From NCBI GenBank assembly GCA_019677205.1, contig JAAMXY010000262.1, positions 124,001 to 188,000 of the forward strand: a DNA stretch of 64,000 bases, read 5' to 3'. Position numbers and translations under genes: made by a program. The notes beneath the pieces are model-generated. The model ran no database searches. It saw only the letters and a list, made by a program, of their open reading frames with translations, and was not told the origin of the DNA. Origin of the DNA: Pinguiococcus pyrenoidosus (Eukaryota; Sar; Pinguiophyceae; Pinguiochrysidales; Pinguiochrysidaceae). Below are positions 56,566-64,000 of the stretch, piece after piece. Numbering within the stretch: position 1 is the first letter of the stretch; each line of letters opens with the position of its first letter.

Positions 56566-58613
56566 TTAGAGTTTGAGAGGGGTGAACGCCGAGCCGATGA
56601 GGAACGAAAGGACGCTGAGGGCGCCGAGGCCGTTGAAGACGCCTTGCCAACCGAAGTCCGCGATGAGCTTCTTCGCGGCGAAGAAGGAAGCAATCGCCGT
56701 GCTTCCGAACGCGGTGTACATGACACTGTAGATTGCAGCTCCATTCTCTGGGCCGAAGGTCTTGGGCATGAGGCCCGCAAAGATGCTGAAGTTGCCGCCG
56801 AGGCAGAAGTAGGCTAGCATGGTGGCGACCAAGAAGGTCGGACGCGAGCTGTTGTCGGAGGAGAAGCAAGTGGAAAGCCCGTCCGTAAGCTTCACGATCG
56901 GGGGCGTTGTGCCGCAGGCATGCAGTGGGCTGCTACTCACTTGGTCGAGATCTTGTACAGCGGGAAGAGCACGGCCTGCATCGCAGTCATGGACAGCACC
57001 GGAGCCTTGAAGCCATACGAGTCCGCCATCGTTCCCCAGAACAGGCGTCCCGCGCCGTTCGCCAGCGCGCCCAGTCCTCCCACGAGGGACAGGTACGCGT
57101 CGTCGTTGAGGTTCTCGGCAGCGGCGCCGAGGTACTTGTAGTTGGCGGAAACGTTAAGTCCACCGCACACGGACGTGAAGATGCAAGCCCAGATGAGCCA
57201 GAACTGCTTCGTCCGGATCGCTTGCGGCACCGTGAGGGAGCGCGTGCCCTGGGAACACACCGAGGTGGCGCTGAGTGAGAGACCGCCGGCTTCGAGAGCT
57301 CGCCGCACGCCATGGACGTAGTCTTACCGCAGACTTGAGGCCCTGCGAGTTCAGCGTGACGTAGCTCTTCGGCGGGGGGCGGATGAGGAAGGCGCCAATC
57401 GCCGTCATGGTTCCGTAGATGACGGCCAGGCTTCGGAGCATGTATCCCCAGTTGCTGTAGACCTCCATCGGGAAGGTCCCGTCGATCGCGTTCAGGTTGT
57501 TCGGGTTGGCGAGCTTCGTTCCTGTGGAGACAGTGGAGCAGGTAGAGGTCACAGCTCCGGCTACTGCGCAAGCTTCTGCCCCGTAGTTCGCTTCAAGTTC
57601 GACCAACGCACCGATGCGGTTGAAGAAGAAACCTCCAGCGCCGAATCCCGTCAGGACGGCACCAGACACGAGGCCGCGGCGGCGAGGGAACCACTTCCAG
57701 CCCTCGACCCAGGCCGCCGTGTAGGCGGAGCCGATACCGAGGCCGAAGATCATCGAGTAGAAGACCATGAAGGTGTTCAGGTCCGTCGCATAGCTGGAGA
57801 GGTATACGCCGGTCACCATCACCCAGGAGCCGATGAGCGCCACCACGCGCGGGGGCAGGTGCTTCTGCAGCAGCGCGCCAATGGGGAGGCCCATGCACTG
57901 GAAGAGCATCGTCACGGGGAGCACAAGGAGCGCGTGCGGGTTGCCCTCCGCCGCGGCGCCCTTGAAGTACAACATATCCTTGGGCATGTAGCTCATGAAG
58001 TTTCCGAAGCAATAGATGGTGCCTGCAAGTCCACAACGCACGATGGTATCAGCACTCCTCTCCTCTCGAGCCGCCTTCCCCTTCCGCGCCATTCCTTGCA
58101 GTTCCTTCTCTTGCTGCCCTCCTCGCTCCCTTCCTCCCTTCCTCCCTTCCATTCCTTCCTTCTCCATTCCTTCCTTCCTTCCTTCCTTCCTTACCAAGGC
58201 AGAGGTGAACGAGCACGCCTCCGACGACGCTGGCCGCGCCAGCAATGGGCAGGCCCTTATCGGCCACGGCCACGGCGCCGCCGCCCTGGGAGACCTTCTC
58301 CACGACGCCCGTGCGGCGCCTCAGCAGCTTCTGGATCCGCGCGCGGGGGGCCTCGAAGGCCCCGCCGCGAGTGAGGGCCCACCGGGCCGCCACCGACACA
58401 AGGTCCGAGGGCCGCTGCCGCGAGGCAGCGGTTGCAGAGGAGTCCTAGGAGCCACCGAGCGCACAAAAGTCGTCAGCAGTCCAAGGATCTCCGGAGCTGC
58501 ACGGCAAAGATCCGCCGAACCTGCGGGCCAGCGGCCGCGTACGCGGGCGGCGCGGCGCCATTGGCGTCGCAGCTGGCGAGAGCCGCGAGACTGAGAAGCA
58601 CGAAGCACTTCAT
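56566..58613 (-). CDS. MFS transporter (oxalate/formate-antiporter-like) with N-terminal signal sequence
   Basis: Five exons (58613-58503, 58414-58195, 58022-57328, 57248-56941, 56848-56566) give 538 residues. The first exon encodes a cleavable-looking signal (MKCFVLLSLAALASCDANG). An extramembranous basic segment (RIQKLLRRRTGVVEK) follows, then about 12 TM helices: GTIYCFGNFMSYMPKDML, PIGALLQKHLPPRVVALIG, IFGLGIGSAYTAAWVEGWKW, RRRGLVSGAVLTGFGAGGFF, GLGALANGAGRLFWGTMADS and FGWQGVFNGLGALSVLSFL. The RxxR-G loop after TM4 and the G-R-x-x-W-G loop after TM8 match monocarboxylate/oxalate-formate type MFS carriers. Substrate is not predictable. An extra signal peptide before TM1 is unusual and could mean targeting to a plastid or other endomembrane. 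The second intron is purine-rich (GGAAGG repeats) directly at its donor. Confidence 0.8.
58130..58195. repeat. CCTTC/CCTT polypyrimidine repeat in MFS intron
   Basis: Near-continuous CCTT/CCCTT units on the plus strand are GGAAGG on the gene's coding strand. They start within the GTAAGGAAGG donor of intron 2, so slippage could change the splice site context. Confidence 0.85.
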
Positions 58614-59183
58614 GCTGAACCGCGTCCAAAAGGCCAAAAGCGGCGACGCAGCACAGGGCTCTCGAGAAGAATTCGCTGCGTCAGTCGACGGCCTCAACAG
58701 CCTCAACAGAGCGGCGGCACGTGCAGGATCGATACGGAGGATTTCACCTCAATTTGCCGTGCGTGGCTGCCTGCACTTGCAGCTGCCACAGCTGGGGCCG
58801 TGTACAGCTGGAGCCACCGGCAGTTGGCCACCGCGTGCATACGACGCCACCGGGGAGGCGGAGGGGGAGGACGTGATTGGAGCACGCGGAGGAAGATGCA
58901 TATCCGAATATTTTACGCGGCGCCTCCGTCACGCCAAGTTCAATTTGCGGCAGACGGACAGACCCCAAGCAAGCGAAATTTATGATGATTTCTTTAGAGA
59001 TCAAATCAAGGACCTCTTCGCGAAATGATCAAATCAAGAGATCAAGGCGCTGCTTGCATATTAGCGGGCGCGTGACGCCTGCCGCTGTCGTTCTTACATT
59101 CCTCAATTCCCTGCAGACGCCCCTCTCTTGGATCTCTCGTTCACCGTACTTTGGGAAAGCGCTGTAGCACCAACCGCAGCGCC
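58614..59183. promoter_or_regulatory. Divergent intergenic promoter region (MFS and plastid membrane protein)
   Basis: This 570-bp gap lies between outward-facing starts. It contains a plus-strand open frame with no family resemblance, which I take as chance. A short direct repeat of GATCAAATCAAG occurs near 59000-59040. Confidence 0.4.
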
Positions 59184-60648
59184 ATGGGGACTACGAGGTC
59201 CGCACTGTGCCTTTTGGCGCTTTGGGGCTGCGCAGGCCGCTGTTCTGCTTTCCAGAAGCCCGTGGGATCCAAACACGTGGTAAACCCGCGGCTTTCGAAT
59301 GGCCCGTCTGCGGCATGGAGGGCGTCTGGCTGGCCTCGCAGCACCAAGCTGGAAGCGAAGCCGACGGAGATGCTAGGGGAGCCGGGCGTGCGGACCAGTC
59401 CGCTTGGCACGCCCCTGGAGCGCTCGCGAAGGGCCCCCCTTCTGCTGACGTTTTGGGCGCTCTTCGGTAAGATCCGCCGTTTTCCAGAGCCTGTTTGCTA
59501 GAGCTCTGCCATGTCTATGGCTATTGCGGCTGCCTGAGCAAGGGAATAACGGGGCGTTGAAAAACAAACTGCCATAGCGGTCTACGCGTTTGTCCTATCT
59601 CCTGGCGGCGATGCGGCCAGCCAGGCGGCCGAGCAGCAGCTGCTCAGCACCATGGTCGCCAATCCCTTTGGTAAGTGCAAGCTGGAGCTGTCGCTGAAGG
59701 TCCTACAAGAACCCTCGAGCAGAGGAGCAAAAGCCAGGCCTGACGATTTCCTCTCGCGCGGTCGAAGACGGCAGCGTTGAGCCCATCTTCGTGTTCCTGT
59801 TCAACTCGCTGGGACTCCTGCCGGCTATCAACCTCGCTCTGCTTATGCCCGGCTCCAAGGTAACAATCAGTCCGGGGCTCGATAGAAAGATAGTTAGGTA
59901 GAAAAGATAGTTAGGTAGAAAGAAAGTTAGGCAGAAAGATGGAAAAAAAGACGGAAAGAGAGAGAGAGCATGAAACATCAGCAAGGCAACTGCGGTATCT
60001 CAAAAACCTTCGAAAACCATCGTGGCCAGGACCAATCGCCGTTGCCGACGCTGCCTTTCGTGGCGGCTTCTTTTGCGCTGGGCTTCTTCGCGCTCGGCCC
60101 GTATCTCGCCGTGCGGGAGTTCCGGTCCCAGGTCTTGAGAAGCGACATTGGCGGCTTCACCAAGCTGCTGGAGAGCAAGGCCAATGCGGCGCTGGTGTTC
60201 GTGTCCAGCGTGGGCCTGATGGGATACCTTGTCGTGAACGCCGCCCCCAACCTCCCTGCACATCTCGCCGCGTTCGGAGAGCTCTTTCGCACGTCTCGCT
60301 TGGCGCACATCTCCTCCTTGGACTTCCTGGTGCTCTCCATTCTGAACTACGGGAGCATCTCCGAGGACATGCGACGCCGTCGGGTAAGGCTGCATTGGTG
60401 CTTCCATCATGACTTCGGGAGTTCGCAGGCTGACCATGCTTCTTCGTGTCCTTTTCGTCGCATCCTTTCTCTGTTGATGGTGGGCTTCTGGTCTGCATTC
60501 CCCACGACGGAAACGATAGGTGGGCGAAGTTATCAATGGCGACGAGCGCAGCTTCTTCTCGGCGAAGAAGGCTTTGCTCTTCTCAGCAATCCCGGTAGTG
60601 GGACCAGCCGCATACCTCCTCGCACGGCCGCCCCTCCCAGAAGACTAG
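59184..60648 (+). CDS. Plastid-targeted multi-spanning membrane protein of cyanobacterial/plant type
   Basis: Five exons (59184-59466, 59578-59670, 59768-59859, 60030-60383, 60520-60648; introns 111, 97, 170, 136 nt) give 316 residues. The N-terminus MGTTRSALCLLALWGCAGRC is a signal peptide followed by SAFQKP and a Ser/Arg/Lys-rich stretch with few acids: a clear ASAF-type bipartite plastid presequence. The mature part has helices in EPIFVFLFNSLGLLPAINLA, PFVAASFALGFFALGPYLAV, NAALVFVSSVGLMGYLVVNA and SAIPVVGPAAYLLARPPLPE, plus the loop ELFRTSRLAHISSLDFLVLS. From memory this order matches an uncharacterised membrane family conserved in cyanobacteria and chloroplasts. I cannot give its DUF number with certainty. 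Likely site is thylakoid or plastid envelope. Confidence 0.75.
59880..59945 (+). repeat. Imperfect purine-rich repeat in intron
   Basis: Near-repeats of GAAAGATAGTTAGGTA/GAAAGTTAGGCA lie within intron 3 of the plastid membrane protein and account for its 170-nt length. Confidence 0.7.
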
Positions 60649-61124
60649 AGCAGCAGTGACAGGCGCAAGAGCAGCAGGGACAGCAGCAGCAAGTAGGCAT
60701 GGCGTGGGGCAGAGGAAGCAGGAGGATCAGCAGCTTCGGGTCGAAAGTAGCCAAAGCGGCGGTTGCAGTTCCCAGCACTTCAGCGCTCGATGAAAAAACT
60801 AGTATCGTCGTTCCGCACCGATTTGAATGCATCGCAAAGAGCGCACGCAGGAAAAAAACACAAAAGAGAGAAGGCAACCGACACAGAAAGGGCACAATGC
60901 GTTCCTCTTTGTAGTCCTGACTGCTTCACCAACAGGTGCAAGCGACCCACGCGGTCCCGGAAAAAAAAGGCATCAGGCTTCTGTCCCCTGATGATGATCG
61001 GAAGATCCGCCGCTCCCGAAACGAAACGCGGACGTTTGTCCGGCCGTCACAGGCAACGCCGGCCCGGACGCTCTCGCCGTAAGCAGAGCGCCTTGAGCCC
61101 TCCCACCGCTGGCACCGCCTCAGC
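60649..61124 (+). other. Spacer between plastid protein and FkbM genes
   Basis: This 476-bp gap lies between two plus-strand genes and holds the 3' UTR of one and the promoter of the other. I see nothing else. Confidence 0.5.
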
Positions 61125-62668
61125 ATGTCCACCTCTGGCCACCCGGGTGTCCGGGCTGCGGCGTTAGGCCTGTGCGTGGTCGCCTTGCTTGCGCTGGCGA
61201 CGCTCCAAGGGGGGGGTCCGCCGGCGAAGCCTTCTTTGCTCTTGCGGAGCCCTCCGCAGCGCCGCCTGCAGCACGCCGGGCGCTGGTTTCGCGCCACGGT
61301 CGGCCCGTGTCGCCATGCCTTCATCGACCTGGGCACCAACATCGGTGACGTCATGGCGGATCTCATGAACAACGCCTATCCGCAGGCGGAATCGAAACAC
61401 ATGAGGTGGAACCACCTGCAACAGATGGACTCTTCTGCAGCAAAGCGCCTCAAGGTTTCGCCGGCAGATACGACCCCGTGGCCAGCGAGTTCAAGCTGGC
61501 AGAGGGGGTGCGGACCACGAAGCTGGAGCGGCTGATCTCCACGGAGATGGCGGCGTTCGGCGTCACCTTCCCGGAGACCTGCGTCGTAGGTGAGGCCGGA
61601 GGCTGGACTGCTCGGGGGAAAGCTGGCCCGGATGGCTCATGTGGGATTTCCAAGGCGTCGAGGGCAATCCGGAGTTTACGGCGCAGCTGAAAAGGTTAGA
61701 GCAAGTGCTGCGCAGGGACCTCACGGCCACCCTCGACATCCACACCGAGAGCGTCGTGAACAACGAGGAAGGTACGGCCGTTCCGCTCTGCACACGAGGC
61801 AAGGAAAATCGTCGAGTCAGCCAGAGTGGCGTCGCAGGCAAGACGACGCTCTTCTTGGACACCATCAATCCGGACAAGCACTACTGGGGCAGCACGCTGG
61901 CGCAGACGGGCGTCAACGTCATCTGCGGGCCTGGTAAGCAGGCGTACCGCCACATGCTCGGCCGCCGCGCGCGTCTCATCTGCTCCGCAAATGCCGCACC
62001 TCAGATGCAAAGGAAAAGTACTGGAAGATGTTCAAGGGGAAGAGCTTCTACGACAAGGCCGAGAATGTGGACTGCCAGAAGGTACGAACGAGCGCAGCTC
62101 GATGTTCTACGTTCTCGCTCGTTGGCCTGCGGCCTCAGTGACCCTTTGATCCACCTCCAGGCACAAGCAGACGTCGACAGCGTCAAGCTGAGCACGTTGA
62201 TGAACACATACATAGATCCTGTCCTCGCCCAAGAAGGTATGCTCTCTTCTGCGTGGCACCATGAATCAGGCAAAGAAGAGACCGCTGGGTCCGAGCTTGA
62301 TGGGAGCTGATGTTGCTGGATTGGCATAGGGAAATCCCTTGCGATCATAAAGATGGACGTTGAGGGTGCGGAGTATCCCGTCTTGGATGAGCTGGTCAAG
62401 TCTGGAGTTGCCTGCGCCTTCGTCAAGCAAGGTATGGGCTTTGCAACCGCTGCCATGACTGTGCTGACCGGCGGTGGTGCAGATGCTCACAACTGCCGTT
62501 TTGCCTCCGCAAGGGAACGCGCTCACGATCATTTACGAAGCGCACTACAATAGTCTACAAGGGGCGTTCGAGCAATTCAGGGGCGATGTCTACCGGAGGA
62601 ACATAAGAGCGCTGCGCGCCTGCGGAGTCAAGCTCTTCGAAGGGGAGCGCTTGGCAAGCAGCTTCTGA
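61125..62668 (+). CDS. FkbM-family methyltransferase with N-terminal signal anchor
   Basis: Eight exons (61125-61405, 61441-61589, 61655-61771, 61838-61933, 62005-62081, 62161-62236, 62330-62431, 62514-62668) join into 350 residues. An N-terminal helix (AAALGLCVVALLALATL) suggests a type II endomembrane protein. The SAM fold follows: HAFIDLGTNIGDVMADLM (motif I), VGVEGNPEFTAQLKRLE, the DLTATLDIHTESVV strand, and the FkbM signature IIKMDVEGAEYPVLDELV. Later, LTIIYEAHYNSLQG contains the conserved acidic strand. FkbM enzymes O-methylate sugars and other small substrates; in algae, secretory members probably modify glycans. Phase agreement at all seven junctions supports the model. The first intron would be only 35 nt (GTGGAA..CTGCAG). 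Confidence 0.85.
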
Positions 62669-62910
62669 GACTGCAGCAAGATGTCGCTGGTGCTCTGCTG
62701 GCGCATAGGTAGACGCTCGTGGGCCAATGTCAAGGACTTGAGCTACACAAGACTTTCGATCCTGTCAAATCATTACCAACTAAATCTGAATCTGAATCTG
62801 GATCTGAATCTGGATCTGGATCTATCATATCTGGATCTGGATCGAGCCAAGAAAGGCTGAAGCTATTAGGTAACCGGAATTGCCCTGGGACCGCCGAAGG
62901 TTCCAAGGTG
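62669..62910. repeat. GAATCT/GGATCT hexanucleotide microsatellite in convergent spacer
   Basis: About ten 6-nt units alternating GAATCT and GGATCT lie at roughly 62783-62845, between two convergent 3' ends. Confidence 0.85.
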
Positions 62911-64000
62911 CTACCGGGCCGCGGTGGCTGCCAGAAGAAGAGAAACTTTCTTCGTCTTCTGCGGCTCAGCCGCGGCGTCTACGGCCTCTGCCCTCTTTCC
63001 AAAACGCAGCACCTTTACAACAAAGACAGCGAGCGTCAGGATTAGCTCACATGCTCAAACGAGAAACAACCCCTTTCCAAAGCTGACGGCGTCACGGACT
63101 TCTCCTACCTTTCGGAGCATCTGCACGCGACTATTGTCGTTTCGTCCAAATGTGACACCATCCATGACGAGATCTCCAAATCCTGCATTGGCCGTGACAC
63201 CCTGAACGAAACAACGCCAGGTTAGCCCAGCTTGCTTCCACCACCGAATCGAGCAGAATTGACTCCTTCGTTCTGGCAGCAAGCACCCACCAATGATCTC
63301 TGATATTCAAGGGCTCGCCTCGCAAAGTCTAGCAGCTGTCTCTCCGTGTACATCTTGTTGGGGTCGAAGTCAAGCTTCTCCATCAGAACGTCCATCGGAA
63401 CCGACGTCGCTTCGCCGGCAGCGGGGCTGGAAGGATCCGAATCCGGCTTCATCTGCCGTCTATGTTGGTCCAGCCGCTGCTCACGCCGAGCAAGCATAAT
63501 CTGCCTCATGCTCGCGAGAAGACGTTCCGCTTCCTCCCTCTCCGCCCTCGTTCTGGCAGACAGCTCCTTGCTCAGCGCAACGCGATTGAAATGACCAGCG
63601 CTGCCAACAGGAATGCTGATTTGCGCAGTGTCAGCAAGCGCTGTTTCGAGTTGCTGCTGGAATTTGGCATTCTCCACCGCGGTGATCGCTTCCTCAGCTG
63701 TGGACATGCCTTCGAAGTCTGCCACGGCCAGATCGTCCACAATAGGCGGCAGGGCAAGGTCTTCTCGGCCGAAGCTTGGAACGTCCGAGCTGCCGACGGG
63801 CATCAGAGCTTTGCTCACGATGGGGAGTTCGCTTCGTACTCCTGCTAGATCCTCTTCCGTCCCAGAGAGAGACCTGTCAGGAGTGTCCTCCGCATCGGCG
63901 CCGACGTCCTCGTCGCGAAGGTCGGTGGCATCAGACGAGGAGACGTCATCTTCACTGTCGAAGTTGGAGTCGCTCTCCTCCGAGCTTGGAGGCGTCTCAA
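62911..64000 (-). CDS. Acidic/helical protein of unknown family, 5' end cut by window edge
   Basis: The frame is open from the right edge of the window (64000) through 63292, then splices to 63201-63109 and 63012-62911 with phase-0 introns (90 and 96 nt). If the second intron is retained, the frame ends at 63055 instead. The visible N-terminal part is Ser/Asp/Glu-rich (SSEESDSNFDSEDDVSSSD). It is followed by helical, Arg/Glu-rich segments (RTRAEREEAERLLASMRQI) and a more ordered region (FDPNKMYTERQLLDFARRAL, then GFGDLVMDGVTFGRNDNSR). The C-terminus is basic (RFGKRAEAVDAA, PQKTKKVSLL). I do not recognise the family, and no start codon is available. Confidence 0.6.

Noticed and set aside
58432..59028. 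198-codon plus-strand frame
   Set aside because: It overlaps the antisense of MFS exons 1 and 2 and an intergenic promoter, and shows no conserved feature.
1..64000. CRISPR arrays, bacterial operons, insertion sequences, rRNA or tRNA genes
   Set aside because: The repeats seen are micro- or minisatellites without spacers, genes are intron-containing and strand-alternating, and no GGTTCGANNCC-type B box with a plausible cloverleaf was found by eye.

Overview
This window is nuclear DNA from a compact, moderately GC-rich protist genome. It holds about two dozen protein genes with short spliceosomal introns (GT..AG, mostly 60-130 nt, a few apparently 35-41 nt, one of 489 nt). Genes sit on both strands and switch strand almost gene by gene, often sharing divergent promoters of 130-570 bp. 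There are no operons, rRNA genes, CRISPR arrays or autonomous transposons, and I found no tRNA B-box.

Two products suggest a photosynthetic cell with a complex (secondary, red-derived) plastid. They are a sigma-70 factor and a multi-spanning protein of plastid type. Both begin with a hydrophobic signal peptide that is followed at once by a Phe-containing junction (ALAFGV.. and CSAFQK..), as in ASAF-type bipartite presequences of cryptophytes, haptophytes and ochrophytes. The strand alternation argues against a dinoflagellate. The lineage is otherwise unresolved.

Layout. 0.5-5 kb: a SUMO-interacting acidic protein (+) and VMP1 (-). 5.7-11 kb: a 1,586-residue RCC1/BTB-BTB-BACK protein (-) ending in a membrane hairpin. 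11-17.3 kb: snRNP E (+), a KCC-type cation-chloride cotransporter (-) and a PDI-Erv fusion (+). 17.4-30.4 kb: WDR6 (-), a giant p115/Uso1 golgin (+) and the plastid sigma factor (-). 30.8-38.5 kb: a FLYWCH-like protein (+), AATF/Bfr2 (+), an ER-targeted C2H2 protein (-) and an F-box/LRR protein (+). 38.5-45.5 kb: an unrecognised eight-exon secretory protein (+), PRMT3 (+) and mitochondrial HADHA (-). 46.8-54 kb: a divergent protein kinase (+), a longin R-SNARE of VAMP7 type (-) and a DUF4116 protein (-). 55-62.7 kb: a methyltransferase (+), an MFS transporter (-), the plastid membrane protein (+) and an FkbM methyltransferase (+). The right edge cuts a gene on the minus strand.

The genes are unrelated housekeeping functions, not a pathway. 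Several do touch the secretory system: VMP1, Uso1, VAMP7, PDI-Erv and the ER C2H2 protein. Exon boundaries were assigned by eye from splice consensus, reading-frame continuity and family conservation; none is backed by transcript data.
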